A stretch of DNA of 64,000 bases from Isoetes taiwanensis (Eukaryota > Streptophyta > Lycopodiopsida > Isoetales > Isoetaceae), in contig JAJEKV010000033.1 in NCBI GenBank assembly GCA_021234155.1, positions 6,746,635 to 6,810,634 on the forward strand, written 5' to 3'. Each line of letters opens with the position of its first letter. The first letter of the stretch is position 1. The notes under the pieces were generated by a model that had not been told where the DNA came from, ran no database searches, and was given only the letters and a program-made list of their open reading frames with translations. Positions 1-11,082 of the stretch are shown here, in pieces. Made by a program: the position numbers and the translations under genes.

Positions 1-1035
1 GTGCGCATCGGCGACCCCGCATCCGTACCCGACTTACTCACCCTAAATCTACTCAAAGTGCAAGATGCCCCATACGGGTCACATCACTACACCCAGGGAG
101 TGTCAGACCCATACCCGGCCCTCTACGTGACCGGCTATCAGGCCTAGCCCACTGTAGGAGTCTCGGGGAGCCTTTATGTTAGGTGCAAGACCCCCCCCCA
201 CTTCACCTGCTTGTGTCCCTTCTTTGGTGCTAAGCCAATCCATAGCATCTATGACCCGGTGGTCTCTTGTACACAGGCCGCAACTAATGGGATGTTACAG
301 GGCTCTATCTAGGAGCATACTACACTACATGGCTCAGAGGTCTCTACCCCCCGTAATCCCCCATTTCAGAAGTAATACCATGCAAAGAACTATCAATCCA
401 TCCTTAACAAGCATAATCAGTATCAGAAATAAGAAGAACTCACCTTTACAATCAAGGGTTAGTTCCTACAAGTAAAACAAAGAGAGAACAGAGAAGCAAA
501 CACAACCAGTGCCCAACAGGGGCGCTACCCTAGAATTCACAACTATACTAGCCACCCACCTGAATTCTGGCTGGACCCATTACCAATTGGTGCTTCCATC
601 TCCTAGGTCTTGGTGTTCAGCTTCAGCTACACAGGTAAAAAGTACTTGGTGCGGTGTTTCGGCCAAGGATGGGGGTAGGCTCAGCTCCTGCTCCTTTTTG
701 GACGAATTTTGGGAGTCAATTAGCAATAGGGATCAGGTTGACAGCCCAATTTGGAAATCCCCATGCTGGCCAATCGAATTAGGCCAGGTGGCGCCTTCCC
801 AAAGCATTTATTGGTCTAATTAACCCATTTAATATTAATCCCTAGATTATAGGTTATTATCCTTAATGATTAAATTAGCATAGCTAATTTAATCCCTTCT
901 AGGTCAACCCCCTATGTTACAATACCCCATGATGGCGTACCTTTATCGGGTGACGTGTCAGTACATTTGTAGGTATACCGTATAAATACCATATAAATAC
1001 GTTACGTATACCGTATAAATACGTGGGACGTCACA
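1..1035 (-). mobile_element. Partial LTR of the chromodomain Ty3 family
   Basis: This stretch is closely similar, with small gaps, to the second half of the LTR at 57348-58944. Both end (plus strand) in the same A/T-rich block and a CGTCACA terminus, here at 1035. The sequence after 1035 is not the polypurine tract that follows the other copy, so this is either a solo LTR or the 5' LTR of a minus-strand element extending left of the window. Its other end is outside the window. The family assignment rests on the shared sequence; no coding sequence is attached to this copy. Confidence 0.8.
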
Positions 1036-1816
1036 CCTGTTAGATTAATCTGAGACGGCCCAATGTTGGTCCGATCTAGAAGAATTACTGTGCCGAATCT
1101 AGTGACCGCTGCATGTCATTGTTGGTACTTATGCCTGCATTCTTAATGATTATGTCTGAACTGCAACTAGCAACCAATTCTTGGGCATTTCCCTTCTCCA
1201 ATTACTAAAATCCCAGACCATTGTCAGACGCAGTCTAATTCCAAATAAATCTACACAATGTATCCGATCTATTCTGCTCAGCAATTCTTGGTTAAACAGA
1301 GACCTGTAGCACCTCCCCTGTTTTTGTCGCCAAAAGGAAGCTTCTTTGGACTAAAGAATACGTACGTGGCTCTAGTTAGTTAGATTACTAACCTTTAATA
1401 ATGAGTTTTGGCTCATACGGTTAGGACATCAATCCACCCTGCCTTTTGCTTGTTGTTATGTGGAAGGCTAATAAGGAGCCTATTCCTGGCCTAGCAGGGG
1501 AGCAGGCTACCTGCAGCAGCCAGGAGCGCCCCCATGCTCTAGTCTTGCTTTAGGCATATCCGGCATTGTGGCAATCACACATGGAGTTAACCTCTTCCAT
1601 ATATGGCGACTTGAAGACTGGTTTGAATTTTCATTTATGGTAGTTCGTTATTGTAATGTTCAATCTTAAAGTTATTGTTGGTCTTTGAGTATAAGATATC
1701 GACTATCATATATAAACACTTTCAATTTTGCTAGTTGTTAACATCTATCAGGAAATTTGTCATTGGGGAAGAAGTTACTGCATTTATTTGTTTTTCACCC
1801 AATGAAATGATTTCAG
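1036..1816. other. No recognisable gene
   Basis: About 780 bp of unique-looking sequence between the LTR and the aspartic-protease relic. I see no long open frame, no RNA gene and no repeat structure. TTTCAG at 1811-1816 would serve as a splice acceptor for the exon relic that follows. Confidence 0.5.
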
Positions 1817-1979
1817 GTTGTATTTTGCACAAATCACAATTGGAACTCCGCCAAAAGATTATTATTTACAAGTGGATACTGGAAGCGATCTTTTATGGCT
1901 CAATTGTCAACCCTGTGTTGGCTGCCCTTCTTCAAATGATCTTAAAGTAACTACAAGAAGGCTTGTACCCATGCTGTAG
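1817..1979 (+). pseudogene. Aspartic protease (pepsin-like, A1) exon fragment
   Basis: Read in frame from 1818, this stretch encodes about 53 residues. They begin LYFAQITIGTPPKDYY and contain the catalytic motif VDTGSDLLWLNC, followed by cysteines typical of plant nepenthesin-like or A1 proteases. TTTCAG sits directly upstream and would be a normal splice acceptor. The frame then ends at TAG (1977-1979). A further cysteine-rich stretch up to about 2070 looks like decayed continuation. The second active-site aspartate and the rest of the protein are absent, so this is a captured or degenerated exon rather than a working gene. The family call is secure from the DTGS context; the parent gene is unknown. 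Confidence 0.7.
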
Positions 1980-2149
1980 AAAATTCATGACAGCAATTCT
2001 CAATGCAACAGTGATTGCAAATCTTGCAAAGAGAACGCAAATTTGTCAATGAGAATACAATTATACTAAGCACTTCAGGAATTTTGTTATGAAGTACCTC
2101 AAGAGGCTGAGCAGACTTCAACTGGAAAGTAATCCAAGGTTAGTACCAC

Positions 2150-2560
2150 ATGACACAACATGCACCACTTTACACACCACAAATTCCATCATGACAAACT
2201 TTGCACCACAAATGGCGTCATATTCACCACATGTGGTGTGGCATGTGGCACCAGGGTGGCGTCATATTCACCACATGTGGTGTGGCATGTGGCACCAAAC
2301 TGGTGCCACATGACACACCACCTATGGCACCACAATGCACCCAAGGCACCACATATGGCAATCCATTACTTCGCACCACAAATGGCGTCAAAGACACCAC
2401 ATGTGGTGCAAAATGTGGATCCATAGTGGTGCCACATTAGACACCACATGTGGCACCACAATGCAAAGAAGGCACCACATCCGGCAGGCATCCACCACCC
2501 CATATGTGGTAGATAGCGTGGTGCAATATTTAGCGCAGCAGTTGGCACCACATATGGCAG
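2150..2560. repeat. Short-period repeat field rich in CACATGTG and CACATATG palindromes
   Basis: The segment is built from variants of ACCACATGTGGTG and GGCACCACATATGGC, many of them self-complementary. A clear 44-bp tandem duplication lies at 2214-2301 (unit starts GGCGTCATATTCACC). Several overlapping open frames exist on both strands, but their products are histidine-, tryptophan- and methionine-rich low-complexity translations of the repeat, so I do not call them genes. Confidence 0.75.
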
Positions 2561-2639
2561 ACAATCCACCATTCACAAGTATCACCATATCTAACATCAC
2601 ATATGACACTAAGTATAGAAACATATGGAAGCCAATTCA

Positions 2640-4029
2640 CTATTAGGATAAGGTACCATTGTTTGGTACTATATGTGACACTACATATGCTACAAACTAC
2701 ATTATTAACATATAATTGGCACCATATGACTGTCCCCGTAACACATTTGGAGCTACATACCTCGTGGAACTGAAATTATCCACCACAACTCGAAACTAGC
2801 GGCACAAATTTCCTACACATAACTCACAACACACCCAAATGAAGAAGTAAGTGGTGTACCGATTGTTCAAGCTTGCTAGACCTTCTTTGGAAAATAACAG
2901 TTCAATATTAAATTGCATCATATGGTGGTTCGGAAGAAGAGGGTTGAAAAGTACCTATTTTTTCAATTGATTTTCCCGAGATTCTTCTTCTTGACTTGAG
3001 GAGGCTTGAATTGTGGCCTAGTCATTTCAAGAGAGGAAGCATCATCGTGGCGAGGTTGCTCTGCTTCCACACTATTTGAAATGCTTGCATGCTTCCTCTT
3101 ACGTTGGGACGGAGAGTCTTGAGACCCTTTTTCTCTTAACGTTGCTTAAACTCAACCGGTTTATTTCTTTTCCTTTTTGTGTGAAGGTAATCGCGCACTT
3201 GACCATAGTCGTGAGGCCATGCCTCCCCTGTGCACACTTCACACGTGTGTGATTTTTTTGTAAAGGCACATATATTCATTATACCTCTCCTTGCTCGGAT
3301 TCTTCAACCCGCATGATGAAACAAAACAATATTCTAAACAACAGAGAATCATGGGCATCCCCGAATCTAGAATGCAACCCACCGTAAGTGGATTTTCCTA
3401 ATACTTTCGGTCCCCAAACGGACTTCGATTTCTTCTTGTGTGGCGTAATGCTTTTCTTGCTGTACATTTCCTTGTAGGTGTATCCCGTGGCATTCAAGTC
3501 GGTATGATCGAGCCATTTCGTGATCGATCTTCTTGCCAGAAATCAGAAATGGTCTTGGCGGATTAAGGGAGCGTGATCAGAGTTTTTGAGGGAAAATGAA
3601 AATTCAGAATCAGAAATGGTCTTGCCGGATTAAGGGAGCGTGATCAGAGTTTTTGAGGGAAAATGATCGTGTACGTTGCTGAATAAGACTGAAAGGACAA
3701 AATTTTGAATAAGTAATCATGTGTATTTTTGAAAAAATAACTCCCTCTCCCACTACAAATTCGGTAGTTCCCACCACACCTAGCACCCAAAAATGTGGTG
3801 CTAAAAGGCACGTTTTTGTTCCACTACAACATGCTTTCACCCGTCTTCCTCTTTTAGAGTTTGAAGTATAAGGAATAATTCAACTGTTATATACTCATAC
3901 TTACCGTCTTGCAGACGACGAAATTGAGGAAAATGAAGAACAAATACCCGAGGAATTACGAGGGGAAGATCAGATACCTCCAGACCAAGACTGGTCAAGA
4001 ATATGCGGAGTGGCACCCAGAGGATGTCG
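2640..4029. other. Intergenic stretch; 58-bp tandem duplication at 3541-3665
   Basis: No protein family is recognisable. The only clear structure is a near-perfect duplication: the unit at 3541-3598 (AATCAGAAATGGTCTTGGCG...) is repeated at 3608-3665 with one or two changes. The last 120 bp (3909-4034) is an open frame with no ATG and a possible TTGCAG acceptor just upstream; it is interrupted at 4034 by the Athila/Tat-like element and resumes at 33723. Confidence 0.5.
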
Positions 4030-4034
4030 ATTAC
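4030..4034. repeat. Target-site duplication ATTAC, left copy
   Basis: ATTAC directly precedes the LTR terminus TGTTTGGGG. The same five bases follow the other LTR at 33718-33722. Five bases is the usual Ty3 integrase stagger. Confidence 0.85.
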
Positions 4035-4636
4035 TGTTTGGGGTCTGGGTTCGGGATCTCCTGCAAGACAGCCCTCGGTGAGGACCCTTGGATCTAACAG
4101 GAGAATCCGGGGACTATGTCACACGGGATTTGCAAGAAAAACAAGGAAAAGGGAAAAGAAAACAGAAGGGAACAATGAGATCACAATAATAAGCTTCCTT
4201 GATGTCAATGAAGATACATGAGCTCTCGCAATCGAGAGAAAACTGGAATGAGACAAGACTCAAAACTCATCTAAAAACTCATGTGCTAGCTCTACTCATA
4301 TATATAGTACAATGGCCTTTGGCCCAATATAGACACTCTGACTGATTTTGGTGCCGACTCCTGGAAGGAGGCCTGATTTCTGAGGAATCTTTGGCGGTGC
4401 CTCTTGAAAAGCCCGGAATCACGTTGTATTTGGACGCGGGCGGTGACGGGCCATCACTTGTCTGAGCGCCGCCGCCGCCTCTTGTTGACGCCAGGCGTGG
4501 TCTTTGTCTGCGTGGTCTGCTTGGTCTTCTACTGAGCCTTTGACGACTGACCCGCGCCTGGTTGTGGATCTTTGGCCTTGACTTGGTCCGTCGTATGCAT
4601 GAATAGTCCTGTACCGAGGAGGGACTGGGACTAACC
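4035..4636 (-). mobile_element. 3' LTR of the Athila/Tat-like element
   Basis: About 600 bp, nearly colinear with 33129-33717. On the minus strand the intact copy starts TGTTAGTCC and ends CCCCAAACA; here the first bases are changed (GGTTAGTCC). A short G-rich tract (GGTGGGG) lies immediately upstream and is a plausible polypurine tract. Small indels separate the two LTRs. Confidence 0.85.
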
Positions 4637-5297
4637 CCACCAAACGACACCTGGTACGAAGAAAAGGAGGAAGTGCTTCCGGAGGGGGGAAACCAGCAGA
4701 TCACGAAAGTGATCCTCACGCGAGAATGAGGACGGGCCATTATGGTAATGGGCAATGAGGTCCCTGGCGTGTTTGAAGAGCGCCAGGAGTGTTGAGCCCA
4801 AGGGCAGGATCTCGCATCAATGAGGAAGTGAGAGCGCACCATGTCTTCCAGGCGGCATGTGCGCCTCAAGGAACAAACCGCACTCCATGAGAAGGGTTCA
4901 AGACCAAGGCACCGACACCGCATTCGGATTGCAAGAAAAGATTGGACGCCGCCGATTTAAAGAGCTGACCAGGATACATTTGAGAGCAAAAAGCAGTAAA
5001 CCGGCTTTGACGGTAATCAAGGGTCCGGTGAGGTGGCTGCATTCTCGCAAGAAGGTATCAAGGCCATGAAGAGCATCAGCAGCCATTGCCAACCACGCTC
5101 GTTAGCAATATAGAGCCAATTCTCAGTAGTGTCCAAGGTGGCATTATCCTCCCAATTGGAGCGTCTGACAAATCGGGGATCCCACCGGAGATCCGTCGAG
5201 ATCTGAGGCGGAGTCGACCCAGCGTGGCCATCCATGACCTTCGGCCCAAAAGGGAAGACGCCCGGTCGAAGAGAGGAATCGCGGGCGGGAGGGACTC

Positions 5298-7568
5298 CTA
5301 AGGAAGCATATGGGAGGGAAGCATGCCCGTAGCGTGGGTTGCGAGCCATGTCCCGAATTCTCGAACCAGATTCTGATCAAGAGCACTACACCAATGGTCC
5401 CACTCTGAAGTAGAGAGTAATTGATAGACATGAGGATTTACCCAACCCGTTGGGATGGTCTTGCTTTCTAGAAGGCCACGTAGTTGATTGTAGCCTCCCA
5501 AGTGCTGCATATAAATTTGGGCGAACTCAAGATCGTCAGGATGCGCCAAATTTTTGTTTACCTGTTCCAATATTTCACCGCCACGGAGGTAAGTCCGAGC
5601 AAGTTGAGCATGTACTCCCTGTTCAAAAGTCCGAGGACCGGCGGGATCCTTGAAATATGGGTTGGTTGGTGATAACAACCAAGCAGCATTGGAGTTGCCG
5701 CGAAAAACACAATGGGCCTCATCTCGGAATTTATCATGGAGATCCGCCAGGTAGAAGTCATGAAAAACATAAGCCATTGGCTGAACAACACGGAAAATGA
5801 CCAAGTCGGGGTCTTCAGACTTGAGCTGATCAAAGACTAAGAGTGCACAAAATAAACCCTTGTCTTCTACAGAAAGATCCGCCAGATCCGGGAAACCGCG
5901 ACTTTTGAGTGGCTGTTGATGAACATTGCCATTGGCCGCGTACCACTTCAAAAGGAAAAGGTGTCGTCGGGCCACCACATAGTCAAGGTAGCTGGAAGGA
6001 GTAGAGAAGTCCACAGGGATGTTGGTAGCAATGTCGATATAGCCCTCCTGTTTGTTTTGGGCTTCTTCGGCGGATTGAAGAGCTTGCTGAAGCTGATGTT
6101 CAAGGTCACGGATCCGGTTCTCCTTTTCTAATAGAAGACGGGACTGATCACGGACCCATTTAATAGGAAGCGTGGCATGTGAAGAAGATTGCCCGGGAGT
6201 ATTGAGACGAAGCGTGGCAATCTCGGCGTCATCTATGACCTTCTGTTTCTGAGCCTCCAAAAGCTGATCTTGAAGGGACGTGATCTGATTGGTCAGCGTA
6301 GAAAGCTGAGCTTCTAAGGAGGTGAGGTGAGCATCACGCTCGGTAAGATCATGCACTTGAGTGCGGTAAGTCTGAGAAAGTTCGGTATACAAGGTGTTGA
6401 GCTTAGCAATGTCTTTCTCCTTGTCACCCAGGAGGGTGTCCTTGGTCGTGTTCTGCTCCAGCAACTCCTGAATGGAGGACTGCAACTGAGCCTGTTGATC
6501 AACAAGCAGGCTGTTCTGATCTTGTGCAAGTTTGAGATCTTCACGGGCCGTTAAGAGAGCCTCGTGCTTTTCTTGAAGTTTGGCCTCCAAAGTTTGAACT
6601 TGTGTAGTTGCAACTTGAAGGTCTCTTTGAACTGCATCGGAAGCCTCCAGGGACGCCTGAACACCATTCATGAGAGCGTCCTGTGATGCTTGTAACTGCA
6701 GGGCGGCAGCTTGAACATCCTGCTGGAATTGGTATAGAAGCTGGCGAGGATTTGGAGGTGCCGGGCCCTGTTGCTGCCTTGTCTGAGATTGTTGGGAGAC
6801 ATGACGGGAAGTGGAAGGCGTGGCTTCAGTGGAGGAAGAGGAGACAGTGACATGCGTGGTCTGGTTTTGAACATGACCAGGGGAAGTCTGGCGTGAAGGT
6901 ACAGCCTGTTGGTTTTGCCGCTGGGAATGCAGAGACTGCTGAGTGGAGGCATGAGAAGTGGAAGGGGACTCAGGAACAGGAAGATAATGATGGATGAGTG
7001 CCTGAAGATGGCCACCCACTGAGGCTTCATGTCCAGAGGAGGGGGCAGCCCGAATGCGGTCGACTTCATGATGGAGGCGGTAGAATAACATCTGGGGCCA
7101 ATCAATATGGAGATTGGAGCGGATGGCAGTGATCACCATATTATAGAACGGCTTATTGATATGGGTGTTCTTGATAGAATACCCAAGTAATTTGCGCCAC
7201 AGAAACTTCACAAAAGTGTCATGTGACTTTGCAATATTGGTGAGGCGATGCTGGTTTGCTTGATAAGAAGGAGCACCGAACTGAGTGACGTCCATGTCCT
7301 GTAAAGCAGCCCAAGATACAGAAGGTTTTTGCAAGGGAATATGGAATACCTCAGAAATCAAAGGCTGTGTGAGCAAAATGGTGGTGCCATCGACCACTGT
7401 AGCAAGTCCTTCCGGGCTGTTGACGATGTGAGCGATAAACTGCTTCAATTGCTCCGGATTTGGGGCCGGGAGCTCCATTTGCGAGAATTCGTAAAGCTTC
7501 TGGCGTTCCGCTACTTCCCGACTCGGACCAACAAGGGCCTCGCGAAAGGTGGGCGTCGAGAAAGACAC
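5298..7568 (-). CDS. Env-position ORF of the Athila/Tat-like element, long coiled coil
   Basis: An uninterrupted frame of about 756 codons lies between integrase and the 3' LTR, where Athila-type elements carry an env-like third ORF. The frame has no ATG at its 5' end; it is open up to about 7720, and the first ATG is residue 31 (7476-7478, MELPAPNPEQ). Residues 30-200 form a globular region weakly recalling the plant transposon-associated domain often found next to Tat/Athila pol. Residues 200-290 are rich in S, T, Q and P. Residues 290-530 are heptad-like and rich in L, Q, E and A, predicting a long coiled coil. The C-terminal 200 residues are globular. I see no convincing transmembrane helix, so an envelope role is not supported. 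A frame from 5349 to 5017 may be a shifted C-terminal extension. It is striking that this ORF is intact while pol is broken. Confidence 0.6.
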   Translation of the reverse strand: MSFSTPTFREALVGPSREVAERQKLYEFSQMELPAPNPEQLKQFIAHIVNSPEGLATVVDGTTILLTQPLISEVFHIPLQKPSVSWAALQDMDVTQFGAPSYQANQHRLTNIAKSHDTFVKFLWRKLLGYSIKNTHINKPFYNMVITAIRSNLHIDWPQMLFYRLHHEVDRIRAAPSSGHEASVGGHLQALIHHYLPVPESPSTSHASTQQSLHSQRQNQQAVPSRQTSPGHVQNQTTHVTVSSSSTEATPSTSRHVSQQSQTRQQQGPAPPNPRQLLYQFQQDVQAAALQLQASQDALMNGVQASLEASDAVQRDLQVATTQVQTLEAKLQEKHEALLTAREDLKLAQDQNSLLVDQQAQLQSSIQELLEQNTTKDTLLGDKEKDIAKLNTLYTELSQTYRTQVHDLTERDAHLTSLEAQLSTLTNQITSLQDQLLEAQKQKVIDDAEIATLRLNTPGQSSSHATLPIKWVRDQSRLLLEKENRIRDLEHQLQQALQSAEEAQNKQEGYIDIATNIPVDFSTPSSYLDYVVARRHLFLLKWYAANGNVHQQPLKSRGFPDLADLSVEDKGLFCALLVFDQLKSEDPDLVIFRVVQPMAYVFHDFYLADLHDKFRDEAHCVFRGNSNAAWLLSPTNPYFKDPAGPRTFEQGVHAQLARTYLRGGEILEQVNKNLAHPDDLEFAQIYMQHLGGYNQLRGLLESKTIPTGWVNPHVYQLLSTSEWDHWCSALDQNLVREFGTWLATHATGMLPSHMLP

Positions 7569-8236
7569 AGACTCGAAAAGAGTCGCATCCCTTGGAGCAG
7601 AAGCTTGAAGTGTAGGAAATTTGGGTGCAGCCAGGGCGAAGAGCGTCGGAACAGAAGGAACTGTCTGGAGAAAGCGGAGAGCGGAGAACAGAAGACGAAG
7701 GCGCAGATAGACGAAAAGGTTTTAGGGCACGCAAGTGTAGGCGAAGGGGCATGATGAGGGCGAACCGGCAACCGTTGATGATGCCAGGTGGCGACAGATG
7801 CGAAGTAGGCGATTGAGAGGCAAAATTTTGGCTAAGTCCCCAAACAGTAAAGGGAGAAGCAAGGAACGGTGGCGATGAGACTTAAGAGAATGATCAGATG
7901 TGACAGCTGGCGAAAGGACGCACATTAATGGTCGACGGGCGTGAAAAGAAGGAATGTCATTTAATGCTGGCAACTCGAAGTGGGATATCATTAAAACGAA
8001 GGTGTCAGAAGGTACCATGGCTAGATATGCAGCGGGAGAAAAGATTCCCCATTTAGAAACAGCCTTGCATTGCAAACACGTTGGCGAAATTTCTGATTGG
8101 TCCACGTCGACAGGGAGGTCCTCGGTTGGCTATATAAGACGAACAGTGGTGGAAGCTGAGACACCCGATGGCGCTCAGTATGTCTGCTGCTGGACTGCAC
8201 GACAAGTGCACTATGCCGTCAAACTGCCTTGATGGA
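7569..8236 (-). other. Spacer between integrase and extra ORF
   Basis: Non-coding in the pol frame. The integrase C-terminus seems truncated here: its last residues are encoded by a duplicated GGCGGTGCCACAATCTCT unit (8266-8298), which replaces the usual C-terminal domain. No other feature is recognisable. Confidence 0.5.
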
Positions 8237-8962
8237 TTACCTGCAAGATGGACTGCTTGGATCTCTGGCGGTGCCACAATCTCTGGCGGTGCCACAATTG
8301 AGTGCAGCTGATGGATTATGGGTTGTAGCAAGTTGAAAACGGAGAGTTGGAAGAATGTACTCAAAAGGCATGAGAGCTTCTTGACCATAAACCAGTTTAA
8401 AAGGAGTGTGACCAGTAGCTATTTTGAAACTAGTGTTGTAAGCCCAAAGAACAGTAGGCAACTTTTCCTGCCAATCTGTGCGTGAAGCGTCATAAACTTT
8501 CTTGAGAACTGTGATGAGTGTTTTGTTGGTACTTTCAGCCAAGCCATTTCCTTGAGGATAATAGGGACTACTCTTCCGGTGTTGGATGTGAAGATAATCC
8601 GTCAGCTCCTTAATGGTATGGTTGACAAAATGCACGCCACGATCACTAACAAGTTCCGTGGGACAACCAAAACGTGTGATGATGTGCGTGTAGAGAACCT
8701 TGGCTGTGCTGGCAGCAGTGTTGTCAGGAAGTGCACAAGCTTCCGCCCATTTGGTAGCATAATCCGTGATGACCAGAATATAGCCGGCACGGGTGTGCCG
8801 CGCCGGTGGGTCCATGGGCCCCACAAAATCCATACCCCATTTGCTGAAGGGATGTGGCGTGGCGACCGGCGTCAATGGAAGAGCATCACGGGCTGTGGGT
8901 TTTCCCACACGCTGACAAACGTCACACGTGCGAGCATAAGCGTGGGCATCTTTGAAGAGCAT
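8237..8962 (-). pseudogene. Integrase of the Athila/Tat-like element
   Basis: The reading frame carries the second half of the zinc-binding region (CDVCQRVGK) and the catalytic core: WGMDFVGPMD (first Asp), LVSDRGVHFVN (second Asp), and SPYYPQGNGLAESTNK with the catalytic Glu. The C-terminal domain is missing. A TAG at 8963-8965 separates it from the upstream RNase H frame, which is in the same phase and ends LLAGYF. Related elements have Trp at this position (YFWP), so TGG to TAG is the likely change. The two frames were once one polyprotein. Confidence 0.85.
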
Positions 8963-8965
8963 GGG

Positions 8966-10799
8966 CTAGAAGTATCCTGCCAAAAGAATTTTGCGTGCCG
9001 TGGCGTCACCACTAAAATGACCACCACCAAGCCCATCGTGGGCTTGTCGAACGATATCAGGCACCTCGTGAGGGAGGACACAACGACGGAGGACCATGTC
9101 TTTTCCTCGTTTATACAAATGGCCTGCAACCATGGTATAGTCACGGACTTCTCTGAGAAACTGACGGTGGCGGGAGCGAAGCTTGTCTGGAGAGAGCGTC
9201 GGATCGGCGGGAGGAAGAGCACCAGTGAGAAGATATTGCTGAAAGTTGTGAAACCAATGGGGCGTGGCCGTGACCAGGAACAATTGAGCATCTGGAAAGG
9301 CATCAGAAACACCCGTGGACGGATCATCCGTGTGGATGCGTGAAAGATAAACAGGCACCACATGAGATTTGCCTGCCTTATGAACAATTTCAAAGGGAGC
9401 GAACTCTTGCAGAAGGAGGACCCAACGAGCAATTCGACCCGTGGGCGTGGCTTTGTTGATCAAATAAAGAAGAGCTTGATGGTCAACAAAGAACTTGATC
9501 TGGCTTCCCAGCAAATAATGTCGGAAACGTTGGACACAAAAGACTAAGCCCAAGGCTTCCCGTTCCGTGGCAGAATAGTTGCGCTCAACAGGATTGAGTT
9601 TCCGGCTGGCATAGCGGATTGGTTTATCTGTGGTTTCATCATAGGCCTGAGAGAGAACAGCACCAATTGCAAAGGCAGAGACGTCAACATGAACATGAAA
9701 GGGCTTGTCCCATTGAGGAGGAACAAGTACCGGGGCCTGAGTAAGTAACAGCTTCAACTTCTGCAAAGCAGCTTCCACTTGGGGATTCCAAGCCCAAGTG
9801 GATTCATCACCCGTGAGTTTATGAATGGGGTCAGCTATAGCTGCAAGTCCAGGAATGAAGGTGGAATAGTAATTTACCTTACCCAGGAAAGAGCGTGTCT
9901 CTTTGATATTAGACGGTGCTTGAGCTTTCAGTACGCAACTGATTTTAGCGGGATCCGTGGTGATGCCTTCTTTACTGACCACATGACCCAACAGAACGCC
10001 AGAGGTGACGCAGAAGGTGCACTTCTCAGGATTGAGACTAATGCCAGGTTCATCACATTTTTGAAAAACAAGCTCCAATTTGTCCAAGTGATCATCCATG
10101 GAGCTGTAGGCAGAAAAATCATCTTGAAAGATCTGAAGAAAAGGTTTATCCTTCATAAAGTCGCGGAAAGGCCGGAGAGCATGATGCGCTGAAAAGTTGA
10201 AGGAGAGTTTGACAAACCAAAAGGGACCACCTTGTAGGCAAAAGTGCCCCACGGGGTGGTGAAGGTAGTTTTGAATTGATCTTCTTGCTTGATAGAAATT
10301 TGATTGTACCCAGAAAAACCATCCATGAAAGAGTACATCTCATGACCAGCAACTTCTTCAAGAACCTGGTCAGTGAAGGGAAGCGGAAAGTGATCACGCC
10401 CGTGGCTTGATTGAGTTTTTCAGTAATCCATGCAAACGCCGGATCTTACCATTGTGTTTGAGAGCTATGACGATTGGGCTCACCCATTCGAATGTTTGAC
10501 CTCATAAATCAGGCCCAGTGACCAAGAGTTTGTCAATTTCAGCCTTGACTTCGGTCCGCGGTAATTTGGGTTGAGCCTGCATCTTGTCGTTGCTAGATGG
10601 GTCTTGCATCAGATTTGGTAGGAATGGTGAGTTCCCCCAATTCTTTTTTGATACCTCGAAGGTCTTTGTAGCTCCAAGCAAAAATATGTTTGAATTTCTT
10701 GAGCGGCGTCCGCCGGTAGCGTGCTTTATAGGTCGGTGGAAGTTTAGCGGCTAAAAGCGGACTGGTTGATTGTTTCCAATGTCCACGATTTCCCGCCAC
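8966..10799 (-). pseudogene. Reverse transcriptase and RNase H of the Athila/Tat-like element
   Basis: The continuous frame 8966-10252 carries the RT second half (QIFQDDFSAY with the catalytic Asp pair, then NPEKCTFCV and LLGHVVSKEGI) and RNase H (FHVHVDVSAFAIGAVLSQ, SATEREALGLV, FFVDHQALLYL), then the integrase N-terminus (HDGLGGGHFSG). Upstream the RT is broken by frameshifts: 10153-10338 holds MDGFSGYNQISI and PFGLSNSPSTFQ, and 10593-10799 holds the RT lead-in (FKHIFAWSYKDLRGI). A working polyprotein cannot be read from this copy. The RT motifs place it with Athila/Tat rather than the chromoviruses. Confidence 0.85.
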
Positions 10800-11082
10800 G
10801 GAGTTTGAATGTGAGGAACAACCTCAGCGGTCACGAGCGTGATGAGCAGGAGGGGGGAAGCATGACGGGGGAGGAGCAGCGTTTTGCGTCGTGAAGAAAA
10901 GAGGCTGCTGAGCGTCATCAAGCAAGGGTTGCTTCATGACGGCATGAACATCAACTGTCTCTGAGGAAGGAAGTGGATCAGAAAAATGATCAAGACGTTG
11001 AATGCGATTGCAGGAAGCCAGGTAAGGGTCCAAGAGAGGCATGCGGCGGCCTGGTCGATCGGCGTCATGTCACCCGAGGGGA

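Noticed and set aside
2089-2646. Several overlapping ORFs on both strands
   Set aside because: Shadows of the CACATGTG repeat field, with His/Trp/Met-rich low-complexity products.
8552-9343. 263-codon plus-strand ORF
   Set aside because: Antisense of integrase and RNase H of the Athila/Tat-like element; the minus-strand motifs are unambiguous.
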